From NCBI GenBank assembly GCA_963736595.1, contig CAVTPG010000002.1, positions 434,001-498,000 on the forward strand: a stretch of 64,000 bases of DNA, in the 5' to 3' direction. The notes beneath the pieces were generated by a model that saw only the letters and a program-made list of their open reading frames with translations, did not search any database and was not told the origin of the DNA. The DNA is from Parapontixanthobacter sp963736595 (GTDB lineage: Bacteria > Pseudomonadota > Alphaproteobacteria > Sphingomonadales > Sphingomonadaceae). Position 1 is the first letter of the stretch, and each line of letters begins with the position of its first letter. Positions 54,463-62,988 of this stretch are shown here, in pieces. A program made the translations under genes and the position numbers.

Positions 54463-55690
54463 GTGGCGGGACCGGATAAGACCAACAATATCGGACATGA
54501 AATCGGTGACGCGACGCGCGCGGTTCACGCCGGGCGGACCGGCGACTGGTCGGCCAAAATCGTCAACACGCCGATTTATCGCGGCAGCACGCACCTACAC
54601 GCCGATTGCGCCGCGCTGACCGATGCGGGCAAGCACAATAATGACGGGCAATTCTTTTACGGGCGGCGCGGATCGCCCACGCAATGGGCGTTGGCGCAGG
54701 CCATTACCGAGCTTGAGCCGGGCGCTTACGGGACCATGCTCTATCCCAGCGGGGTTGCCGCGCTTTCCGGCGCTTTGATGAGCGTCCTGTCGGCTGGCGA
54801 TGTGCTGCTGATGACCGACAATGCCTATGATCCCAGCCGCGGAATGGCGAGCGGCCTGTTCCGGCGCATGGGGGTGGAAACGCGGTTTTTCGATCCGCTG
54901 GACCTTGATGATTACCGCGCGAAATTCTGCGCCAAGACCCGCGCCGTTCTGCTGGAATCACCGGGCAGCCTGACGATGGAAATGTGCGATATTCCTGCTT
55001 TGGCGAAGATTGCGCGCGAACATGGCGCGACCAGTTTGCTAGACAACACATGGGCGACCGCGCTCGGCTTTCCTGCATTGCAGCATGGGTGCGACATCGC
55101 GATCATGTCGCTCACCAAACATATCGGCGGGCATTCGGATTTACTGATGGGCAGCGCGAGTGCGGGCGAGCAGCATTACAAACGCCTGCGGCAAATGTCG
55201 CAGCAGCTTGGCCATCATGTCTCGCCCGATGATGCGGCGCTGGCACTGCGCGGATTGCGGACTATGCCGATGCGCTTGAAGCGGACGACGCAGACCGCGC
55301 TGGACGTGGCGCAATGGCTCGCTTCGCGGCCCGAAGTCGCTCACGTCCTCTGCCCGTTTCTACCACAATCGCCTGATTACGAGCTGTGGCAACGCGATTA
55401 TCAAGGGGGATGCGGGTTGTTCAGCTTCGTGCTGGCCGGTCGCACCGAAGCGCAAAGATGCGCGTTGATCGACGCTTTGAAACTGTTTGGCATCGGGTTT
55501 AGCTGGGGCGGATTTGAAAGCCTGGCCCTGCCATTCGATCCGGCGAAAATGCGGTCCGAAACGCCGTGGCCCAAGCCGGGCTGGAAATGCCGAAGACCGC
55601 CTTGGCATTCGCCTCTCGATCGGGTTGGAGGATTCGCGCGATTTGATCGCCGATCTTGCCAATGGATTTGCCGCAATGGAACGCCAATGA
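54463..55690 (+). CDS. metC: Cystathionine beta-lyase, frame-disrupted
   Basis: PLP enzyme converting cystathionine to homocysteine. GTG start 54463. PLP lysine in MSLTKHIGGHSDLLMG; VNTPIYRGST near the N-terminus and MLYPSGVAALSGAL are family motifs. Near 55578 the frame slips (CCGGGCTGG; one G extra): the continuation PAGNAEDRLGIRLSIGLEDS to ANGFAAMERQ ends at 55690. Restored, about 408 residues. Read straight through, it seems to fuse to MscS, which is an artefact. Its stop overlaps the mscS ATG. Confidence 0.92.
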
Positions 55691-56781
55691 CCGCAGCCAG
55701 CGTTCCCGACCCTAGCGCCGAATCTGCCGCAGAAGGCAGCACGCAAGGCGTCATCGAAGGCGGTCCCGCAACCGTTGAACAGGCATGGAGCATGGCCGAG
55801 CCGGTGCGCGAAAACGCTGTCACCGCAGCCGAAGGCATCAAGGAAGCTGTCTCTTCCAAAAGCGAAGCCGCGGGGTCGTTGCTGGAAACGATGGACAATA
55901 TGGCGGTCAGCCTCGGCACCATGCGCCTGTCGGTGCTGGATGTGCTGGTCGTGGCCGCAATTCTGATCGGGGTTATCGTCGGTGCGTGGATGCTCAACAG
56001 ATTGGCCCGCGCGGCTGTTAAACGCCTGACCAAACTGGACGGCGCGCAGCAGCTTCTGGTCGAGAAGCTCCTGACTATCGCGGTGTGGGGCGCGGCGGTG
56101 TTTATCGGGATCGATCTGCTAGGGATCGACTTAACCGCCCTTACGGTATTTTCCGGCGCATTTGGCCTTGCCATCGGTTTCGGTCTGCAAAAAACCTTTG
56201 GTAATCTGATTGCCGGCATCATCCTGCTGATGGATCGTTCGATCAAGCCGGGCGATGTCATTGCCGTCACCGATATGGCAGGCAACGAAAGTTTCGGACA
56301 AATCCGCAAAATCGGCATTCGGGCAGTATCTGTCACGACGCGGGATCAGCGCGAGTATCTTATTCCGAACGAAAATCTGATGATCAATCAGGTGGAAAAC
56401 TGGTCCTATTCCTCGAAGAACGTGCGGATGCAGGTCGATGTCGGAGTGAGCTATAACGCGGATCTGGAGCTGGCTGAAAAACTGATGCTGGAGGCGGCGG
56501 GCAAGGTCGATCGCGTGCTGAAATCGCCCCCGCCGACCGTATGGCTGAGCGCTTATGGCGACAGTTCGGTAAACTTTACCGTGCAGTGCTGGATACTCGA
56601 TCCTGAAGACGGCGTCGGCAATGTCCGCTCCGGTGTTCTGAAAGAACTGTGGAAGCTGTTCAAGGAAAACGACGTGGAAATTCCCTTTCCGCAGCGCGAT
56701 ATTAATTTGCGCGGCAATGCGCAATTCGATCAGCTTGTCGCTGCCATTTCTCAACGTGTTCTGGCCGATCAAGAAAAATAG
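55687..56781 (+). CDS. Small-conductance mechanosensitive channel (MscS family)
   Basis: A 364-residue channel. It begins MTAASVPDPSAES with an acidic, soluble leader, then three membrane helices and the pore-lining TM3 (AFGLAIGFGLQKTFGNLIAGI), followed by the beta domain (DRSIKPGDVIAV) and C-terminal vestibule. ATG 55687 overlaps the metC stop (ATGA). It probably protects against osmotic shock. Its upstream continuous frame joins metC only because of a single-base slip. Confidence 0.92.
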   Translation: MTAASVPDPSAESAAEGSTQGVIEGGPATVEQAWSMAEPVRENAVTAAEGIKEAVSSKSEAAGSLLETMDNMAVSLGTMRLSVLDVLVVAAILIGVIVGAWMLNRLARAAVKRLTKLDGAQQLLVEKLLTIAVWGAAVFIGIDLLGIDLTALTVFSGAFGLAIGFGLQKTFGNLIAGIILLMDRSIKPGDVIAVTDMAGNESFGQIRKIGIRAVSVTTRDQREYLIPNENLMINQVENWSYSSKNVRMQVDVGVSYNADLELAEKLMLEAAGKVDRVLKSPPPTVWLSAYGDSSVNFTVQCWILDPEDGVGNVRSGVLKELWKLFKENDVEIPFPQRDINLRGNAQFDQLVAAISQRVLADQEK

Positions 56782-56896
56782 CATCGCCCAGCGCCGCTAG
56801 GGTTTGGCGCGATACACGGCGTTACAAAAGGTTTACTAAGCCGGGGAATATTGTTTCTCGCTGGCTGTTCATGGATGCGAAGCGCATCTGCGGACC

Positions 56897-57667
56897 ATGG
56901 CTGATACAGGCACAATTTATCTCGTCGGCGCAGGTCCGGGCGACCCCGACTTGCTGACGCTCCGCGCTGCGCGCTTGATCGAGAGTGCGGACATCATCGT
57001 GCATGACGGATTGGTCGATCCGCGCATTCTGGACATGGCACCCCGGTCCGCGCGCCGCATTTGCGTCGCCAAACAACGCGCGCGGCACACTTTGCCGCAG
57101 GACGAGATTAACGCGCTGTTGATTTCGGAAGCACGCGGCGGACATGATGTTATCCGCTTGAAAGGTGGCGATCCGCTGATTTTCGGACGCGGCGGTGAAG
57201 AAGCGGAAGCCGCCCGTGCCGCCGGAATCGACTGTGTGTTCGTGCCGGGGATCAGCGCCGCCAATGGCGCTGCCGCCGCCTCGCAAATCGCGCTCACTCA
57301 CCGCGATGCGTCCTCCATCGTCAGTTTCGTGGCCGGGCAATGCAAGGGACTGGCTGAGCAGGATTGGGCCGGTCTGGCGGGCGTAGGGCGCACGCTCGTA
57401 ATCTATATGGGCGTTAAAACTGCGCCACAAATCGCCGAGAAATTGATGGCCGACGGTCTAACCCCCGATATGCCCGTTGCCGTCATTGAAAACGGCGCGC
57501 GGCCCGAAATGCGGGTGCTGCGCAGCGCCTTGGCCGGAATGCCGGACATGGTCCGCGATGAAGCGGTGAAAAGCCCCGCATTGATCGTCATCGGCGAAGT
57601 GACGGCACGCGCCGACCTTGCCCTCACGCAGACGGCTTTTGAGGCGCAGCTGGAGGCAGCATTATGA
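56897..57667 (+). CDS. cobA: Uroporphyrinogen-III C-methyltransferase (SUMT)
   Basis: Two AdoMet methylations of uroporphyrinogen III to precorrin-2, for siroheme. 256 residues, single domain. Signature VGAGPGDPDLLTLRAARL at the start, KGGDPLIFGRGGEE and YMGVKTA. It lacks the CysG dehydrogenase domain, which may be supplied by the protein at 33.3 kb. The stop overlaps the next gene by four bases. It leads the sulfite reductase operon. Confidence 0.95.
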   Translation: MADTGTIYLVGAGPGDPDLLTLRAARLIESADIIVHDGLVDPRILDMAPRSARRICVAKQRARHTLPQDEINALLISEARGGHDVIRLKGGDPLIFGRGGEEAEAARAAGIDCVFVPGISAANGAAAASQIALTHRDASSIVSFVAGQCKGLAEQDWAGLAGVGRTLVIYMGVKTAPQIAEKLMADGLTPDMPVAVIENGARPEMRVLRSALAGMPDMVRDEAVKSPALIVIGEVTARADLALTQTAFEAQLEAAL

Positions 57668-57972
57668 GCGAGATTGTTCTGATAACGGGCAATGACCTAA
57701 AGACCGGATCCGTCACCTGGTGGACCGGGACCAGCTGGTCGCTCCATATCGAAGACGCGGTCGATGCCGGCGATACGGCCGAAACCATTGCCACACGCGA
57801 AGAGGCCGCCCGGCGCGTCAATGTGCCTTATATTGTGCGCGCCACAATGGATAACGGGACGCCCCGCCCGCTGCATATTAAGGACCGGGTGCGCGCGCTC
57901 GGCCCCACCGTCCGCCCTGACCTCACCTTGAAACCCGATAGCGCCGACGCCGCTATCCGCGAGATTGTCTGA
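57664..57972 (+). CDS. DUF2849 domain-containing protein
   Basis: A 102-residue protein: TGNDLKTGSVTWWTGTSWSLHIEDA matches DUF2849, a family usually between siroheme and sulfite reductase genes in alphaproteobacteria. No catalytic motif is visible. Overlaps SUMT (ATGA) upstream, and its last base overlaps the ATG of sulfite reductase. It probably assists assimilatory sulfite reduction, an inference from position. Confidence 0.85.
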   Translation: MSEIVLITGNDLKTGSVTWWTGTSWSLHIEDAVDAGDTAETIATREEAARRVNVPYIVRATMDNGTPRPLHIKDRVRALGPTVRPDLTLKPDSADAAIREIV

Positions 57973-59606
57973 TGTATTTGTACGACCAATATGACCAAGC
58001 GATGGTCGATGCCCGCGTTGCGGAATTTCGCGATCAGTGCCAGCGCCGGATCGACGGTAAGCTGAGCGAAGATCAATTCAAACCGCTGCGCCTGATGAAC
58101 GGCCTGTATCTGCAGCTACACGCCTATATGCTGCGCGTGGCGATCCCTTATGGCACGCTTAATAGCGGGCAAATGCACGCACTGGCTGACATTGCCGACA
58201 AATATGATCGTGGTTACGGGCATTTTACCACGCGGCAAAATATCCAGTACAACTGGATCAAGCTGGAAGATGCAGGCGATATTCTGGGCGATCTTGCCAA
58301 ACACGAAATGCACGCAATCCAGACCAGCGGCAATTGCATTCGCAATATCTCATCCGACCATTTTGCAGGCGCGGCAGCAGACGAGCTGGTCGATCCGCGA
58401 CCCTATGCCGAATTGCTGCGCCAATGGTCCAGCTTCCACCCCGAATTTTCATTCCTTCCGCGCAAATTCAAGATCTGCGTCATCGCCAGCAAGACCGACC
58501 GCGCAGCCATGAAGCTGCACGATATCGGCATCCAGATCGTGGAAAACGATGCAGGCGAGCTTGGCGCGGCCTTCTATGTCGGCGGCGGCATGGGGCGCAC
58601 GCCGATGATTGCGCCACTGATCCGCGAGTTCGTGCCGCTCGATCAACTCATCACCTATTCCGAGGCGTGTTTGCGGGTCTATAATCGCTATGGCCGCCGC
58701 GATAACAAGTACAAGGCGCGCATCAAAATCCTCGTCCACGAATTGGGCGCGGAGGAATATACGCGGCAAGTCGAGGAGGAATTTGCGCATCTGCTGGATC
58801 AGGGCATCGAACCGCCTTTGGCCGAACTTGAGCGTATTCGCACGTTTTTCGAAGATCCCGCTTTTGCTGCCGATACTGACACTGAGATCGACCGCAGCGA
58901 TCCCGATTTTGCACTCTGGTTCGACCGCAATTGCCATCCGCACAAAGCACCCGGCTATGTCTCTGCCGTCATCAGCTTGAAACCTGTCGGCGGCATTCCG
59001 GGCGACGCAACCGCCGAGCAAATGCATCTGATGGCCGACCTTGCGCGGGATTACAGCTTCGATGAATTGCGGGTGATGCACACCCAAAATGTCGTGTTGC
59101 CCCATGTGCGCATATCAGACCTTCATGCTTTGTGGACGGCGCTGGATGGCGCGCGGCTAGGCACACCCAATCTCGACCAGATCGGCGACATTATCGCGTG
59201 CCCCGGCCTCGATTATTGCAGCCTTGCCAATGCGCGCTCGATCCCCTTGGCGCAGAGAATATCCGAACGGTTCGCCGCCAATGGCAAACAGGATATGCTG
59301 GGCGAATTGAAGCTGAAAATTTCCGGCTGCATCAATGCCTGCGGCCATCATCATGCAGGCCATATCGGCATTCTGGGCGTCGATCGGAAAGGCGTCGAGA
59401 ATTACCAATTATCGCTTGGCGGCAGCGAAGCGGAAGATACCGCGCTCGCCAAAATCACTGGGCCGGGCTTCAGCGAAGACGGTATCGTCGATGCCGTTGA
59501 GACCGCGGCTGACGTCTATCTGGCGCAGCGAGAGGACGGCGAACGCTTCCTCGACACTTATCGCCGGATCGGCATGGCTCCCTTCAAGGAGGCGCTTTAT
59601 GGTTGA
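57972..59606 (+). CDS. cysI: Nitrite/sulfite reductase (siroheme and 4Fe-4S)
   Basis: A 544-residue hemoprotein that reduces sulfite to sulfide. Two symmetrical halves; FTTRQNIQYNWIKL in the first, and cluster cysteines CPGLDYC and GCINACGHH in the second half, matching the CX5C-n-CX3C siroheme/4Fe-4S ligands. A nitrite substrate is possible, but the operon with DUF2849, DUF934 and cysH favours sulfite. ATG 57972; the DUF934 ATG (59599) lies inside this gene's end. Confidence 0.93.
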   Translation: MYLYDQYDQAMVDARVAEFRDQCQRRIDGKLSEDQFKPLRLMNGLYLQLHAYMLRVAIPYGTLNSGQMHALADIADKYDRGYGHFTTRQNIQYNWIKLEDAGDILGDLAKHEMHAIQTSGNCIRNISSDHFAGAAADELVDPRPYAELLRQWSSFHPEFSFLPRKFKICVIASKTDRAAMKLHDIGIQIVENDAGELGAAFYVGGGMGRTPMIAPLIREFVPLDQLITYSEACLRVYNRYGRRDNKYKARIKILVHELGAEEYTRQVEEEFAHLLDQGIEPPLAELERIRTFFEDPAFAADTDTEIDRSDPDFALWFDRNCHPHKAPGYVSAVISLKPVGGIPGDATAEQMHLMADLARDYSFDELRVMHTQNVVLPHVRISDLHALWTALDGARLGTPNLDQIGDIIACPGLDYCSLANARSIPLAQRISERFAANGKQDMLGELKLKISGCINACGHHHAGHIGILGVDRKGVENYQLSLGGSEAEDTALAKITGPGFSEDGIVDAVETAADVYLAQREDGERFLDTYRRIGMAPFKEALYG

Positions 59607-60120
59607 GCATTCGCCCGGCACACAGTCTGCCGCCGAGGGGCGCGGTCCATCGGAAAACACCGCGCTGCGCTTTCGCGATGACACGCCGGTTCTCGATCCT
59701 GCCGTCACAGTCGATGCCTTTGCAGCGCAGACCAATGCCGTTGCGGTCCGTATCGAGCCGGGCGAAGATGCGCGCGATTTGCTCGATGCGCTTGACCGGA
59801 TCGCACTGGTCGAAGTGAATTTTCCGAGCTTTGGCGATGGACGCGGATATTCGGCAGCGCGAATTTTGCGCGAGGCGGGGTATCAGGGTGAATTGCGCGC
59901 CGTGGGCGACATTCTGGTCGATCAGATCGCCTTTCTGCGCCGCTGCGGTTTCGATGCTTTTGCGCCAAATGCTCCGCTAGATGCCCAACAGGTCGAAGCA
60001 GCGCTGACACGCTTCCCGCACGTCTATCAGGAAGCCGCCGATGCCGCGCAGCCGATCTGGAACTTGCGGCACGGTGTGAAGGCTCATGCAAAAGTGGAAG
60101 CGGGCGCGCCGCGTGAATAA
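59599..60120 (+). CDS. DUF934 domain-containing protein
   Basis: A 173-residue protein from ATG 59599, which overlaps the sulfite reductase stop by 8 bases. Conserved DUF934 parts: NFPSFGDGRGYSAARILRE and GELRAVGDILVDQIAFLRRCGFDAF. It is widely found in sulfate-assimilation operons. Function is unknown, maybe as a partner of the reductases. The first 30 residues are variable. Its stop overlaps the cysH GTG. Confidence 0.88.
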   Translation: MVEHSPGTQSAAEGRGPSENTALRFRDDTPVLDPAVTVDAFAAQTNAVAVRIEPGEDARDLLDALDRIALVEVNFPSFGDGRGYSAARILREAGYQGELRAVGDILVDQIAFLRRCGFDAFAPNAPLDAQQVEAALTRFPHVYQEAADAAQPIWNLRHGVKAHAKVEAGAPRE

Positions 60121-60880
60121 GCCGTTCGTCAATCGCGCCATCGACCGCATCGATACCGGACCGCGCTTCACAGATGGCGATGCGGAGCGCCTCAACCGGA
60201 TGTTTCGCGGGCAGGAAACGCAGGAATTGCTACGAAATTTGATCGAGGACAATGTGGCGGGCGATATCGCCACCGTGTCCAGTTTTGGCGCGGAAAGTGC
60301 CGTATTGCTGCATTTGATCAGCGAGGTGGCGCCCGGTTTGCCGGTGCTGTTCCTCGACACAGGCAAGCACTTTCCCGAAACGCTGAAATATCGCGACGAC
60401 CTCATCGCGCATCTGGGCCTGACCAACCTTGTTAATCTAACACCCGACAGCGGCGAACTGGCTGCGAAAGATGAGACAGGCTTGCGCTGGTCGTATGATC
60501 CCGATGGCTGCTGCGACTTGCGCAAAGTGCGCCCATTGGCGCGCGCGCTGGACCAATTTGATGCCACGCTAACGGGGCGCAAAGCATTTCAAAGCGCCAC
60601 GCGCGCCAATCTTCCGCGCTTCGAAATCGATCAGTCCGATGCGCAGGGCCGCCTGAAAATCAATCCGCTAATCGACTGGGATGCGGACATGATTGCGGCC
60701 TATCGCGAGCAGCACAAGCTACCTGCTCACCCGTTGGTGGCAGACGGCTTTCCCTCGATTGGCTGCTCGCCCTGCACGCATCGCGTTGCGCCAGGCGAAG
60801 ACCCGCGCTCAGGCCGATGGAAAGGCTGGGACAAAGTCGAGTGCGGTATTCACAAGCCGGGCGAGGAACCGTTTTTGTAA
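60113..60880 (+). CDS. cysH: Adenylyl-sulfate (APS) reductase, CysH family
   Basis: A 255-residue reductase turning activated sulfate into sulfite. GTG start (MNKPFVNRAID) overlapping the DUF934 stop; ATG 60086 is an alternative. P-loop-like SSFGAESAVL. The pairs Cys133-Cys134 (DGCCDLRK) and Cys218-Cys221 (GCSPC) bind a 4Fe-4S cluster and mark APS rather than PAPS reductases. Catalytic Cys244 lies in ECGIH near the C-terminus. This completes the SUMT-DUF2849-CysI-DUF934-CysH operon. Confidence 0.94.
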   Translation: MNKPFVNRAIDRIDTGPRFTDGDAERLNRMFRGQETQELLRNLIEDNVAGDIATVSSFGAESAVLLHLISEVAPGLPVLFLDTGKHFPETLKYRDDLIAHLGLTNLVNLTPDSGELAAKDETGLRWSYDPDGCCDLRKVRPLARALDQFDATLTGRKAFQSATRANLPRFEIDQSDAQGRLKINPLIDWDADMIAAYREQHKLPAHPLVADGFPSIGCSPCTHRVAPGEDPRSGRWKGWDKVECGIHKPGEEPFL

Positions 60881-60890
60881 GCGGCGATAC

Positions 60891-61803
60891 TTACAGCCAG
60901 CCCTGCTCCGCATACCATTTGGCGGTCATGCGCAGCCCATCCGCGCTGTCGATTTCAGGCGTCCATACATCGTCGGGCGGTCGAAATTCAGGACGCGAAA
61001 CCCAGTCGGGATGCATCATATAGCCGACGCGATCGCGAGTTAGCTTGGCCTTGTCCTTGCGGAAAAACTCATCGGCGCGCGCTGCCATTTGCAGGACCGA
61101 CTTCGGCAGATGTAAAACGCGCACATCGCGGTCCAATGCGCGGCCCACGGCGGTCGCAAGTTGCTCATGCGAATAGCCGCGCGGCCTGCCATCATCCGGC
61201 TCATATGTTTGCCCAACAGCTGGCGAAGCATCCGTCACGGCGACCAGCAGGCGCGCCAGATCGCTGACATGGATCAGCGACGCGCGACCGCCTTTTGGCG
61301 GCATTGGCGTAATGCCAGCTTTGGCCGCACGGAACAGCTCGAACATCTCTGTATCACGCGGCCCGTAAACCGCAGGCGGGCGGATGATCGTCCAGTCCAG
61401 CCCGCTTTGCTTGACCAGCTCCTCCGCTCGAAATTTCGATGCGCCATAAGCGGACAAGTCCGGTTCTCGCGCGGCCAGCGAGGACACCAACACGAACCGC
61501 TTGATCCCTTGCGCCTTGGCCGCATCAATCATCTCTCTGCGTGCCCGTCACATTCGCCGCTTCGAATTCGGCATAGTCCAGCGTGCTGGTTAGCCCCGCA
61601 ATATGCAGCACCGCATCCGCTTCATCGCATAGATCATCAAGCGATTGCGCGTCCGACAAGCTGCCTTCCACCCATTCCAGCCCAGCAAATTCGCGCATTT
61701 GCGGACGACGGGTCAGCGCGCGCACGGACCGTCCCTGCTGCTCCAGCAAATCCAGCACCGCCTGCCCGACAAAGCCGGTCGCGCCCGTAATCGCCAATTT
61801 CAT
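60891..61803 (-). CDS. NAD-dependent epimerase/dehydratase (SDR), frame-disrupted
   Basis: Extended SDR, about 303 residues. The NAD site MKLAITGATGFVGQAVLDL starts at ATG 61803. After ANVTGTQ at about 61535 the frame changes: the next part, MIDAAKAQGIKRFVLVSS then SAYGASKFRAEELV (YxxxK) continues to 60891. One surplus base in CAGAGAG explains the break. Its ATG overlaps the proB stop (ATGA). Substrate is unknown; homologues act on sugars or complex I subunit-like roles. Confidence 0.87.
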
Positions 61804-62933
61804 GACGCCACCCAATGATTGCGATGAATGACGGCGGAGCGCGGCACATAACCCAAAACGCGCGCCTGATGCTCCTGCGACAGACCAGCGATATAGCGGC
61901 ATTCGACCGCACTATATTCGCTTAATCCCTGTCCCAGCCGCTCGCCCTGCATAGTCTCCACCAGTACCAGATCGCCGCGCGCGAAATGCCCGGTGACTTG
62001 CGCGATGCCAGGCGCGAGCAAGCTGTTTCCCTCGCTCAGCGCGCGTGCGCATCCGGCATCCACGATTAGCGTTCCGGCAGGGGCAATCCGTCCGCCCAGC
62101 CATGCCTTGCGTGCGCCATCCTGCCGCTGCGCCAGAAATACTGTGCCACGCGATTGCTCACACGCTCGGCCAATCGGCGCGTTATGCGTGCCATTGATGA
62201 TCGCCAGCGCAATCCCCGCTTTCTCCGCAATTTGGGCCGCCTGCAGCTTGGCCATCATGCCGCCCGAACCCATGCCCGACGCCGAACCCTGCGTTGCCAG
62301 CGCCATAATGTCGGGCGTTACGCCATCGACCTGCTCGACCAGTTGCGCGTCATTTGCGCGCGGATCGCCCTCATAAAGTCCATCGACATCGGACAGCAAC
62401 ACCACCGCATCAGCCTGCGCCGCCTGAGCCACCCGTGCGGCCAGCCGGTCGTTATCGCCAAAACGGATTTCGTGCGTTGCAACGCTATCGTTCTCATTGA
62501 TGACCGGAATCGCTCCAGCCTCGATCAGGCGCGCCAAAGTTGCCGAAACATTGAGGTAGCGCCGCCGGTCCTCCAGATCCTCCAGCGTCAGCAAAAGCTG
62601 CGCTGCGGTGAGGTCATGGCGGGAAAGCAGCTCCGCCCACAACGATGCCAGCGCGACCTGCCCGACACTGGCAGCGGCTTGCGCATCGGCCAGCGTAGCC
62701 CGCCCGCCATCGGCAAAGCCCAGCCGAATCGCGCCAAGCGCAACGGCGCCCGAACTTACGATGATAATTTCCTGACCGCTCGCCCGCAATTCAGCCAATT
62801 CCGCAACCAGCGAGGCCAGCCAGTCGCGTCGTGGCTGCCCGTTTTTTTCAACCAGCAGAGCAGAGCCAACCTTCACCACCATCCGGCGTGCGTGTTTGAC
62901 TTCGCGTATCTGAGGCAGGCTTGTGATCGTCAT
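61800..62933 (-). CDS. proB: Glutamate 5-kinase
   Basis: First step of proline synthesis. 377 residues with kinase domain (VVKVGSALLVEKNG, INENDSVATHEIRFGDNDRL) and a C-terminal PUA domain (GTLIVDAGCARAL, DLVLVETMQGERLGQG). It starts at ATG 62933. It is 55 bases after obgE. The obgE-proB pair is a common arrangement in alphaproteobacteria. Confidence 0.95.
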   Translation of the reverse strand: MTITSLPQIREVKHARRMVVKVGSALLVEKNGQPRRDWLASLVAELAELRASGQEIIIVSSGAVALGAIRLGFADGGRATLADAQAAASVGQVALASLWAELLSRHDLTAAQLLLTLEDLEDRRRYLNVSATLARLIEAGAIPVINENDSVATHEIRFGDNDRLAARVAQAAQADAVVLLSDVDGLYEGDPRANDAQLVEQVDGVTPDIMALATQGSASGMGSGGMMAKLQAAQIAEKAGIALAIINGTHNAPIGRACEQSRGTVFLAQRQDGARKAWLGGRIAPAGTLIVDAGCARALSEGNSLLAPGIAQVTGHFARGDLVLVETMQGERLGQGLSEYSAVECRYIAGLSQEHQARVLGYVPRSAVIHRNHWVAS

Positions 62934-62988
62934 CGCGCACCAACTCTATAAGATGCCCGGCGACCGCGAAAGACTGAAATCAGCGGCG

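Noticed and set aside
54463..56781. True MetC-MscS fusion protein
   Set aside because: The normal metC C-terminus is present in another frame with an ATGA overlap to mscS.
56791..56810. Hairpin GCGCC/GGCGC after mscS as terminator
   Set aside because: Five-base stem with a long loop and no T-run.
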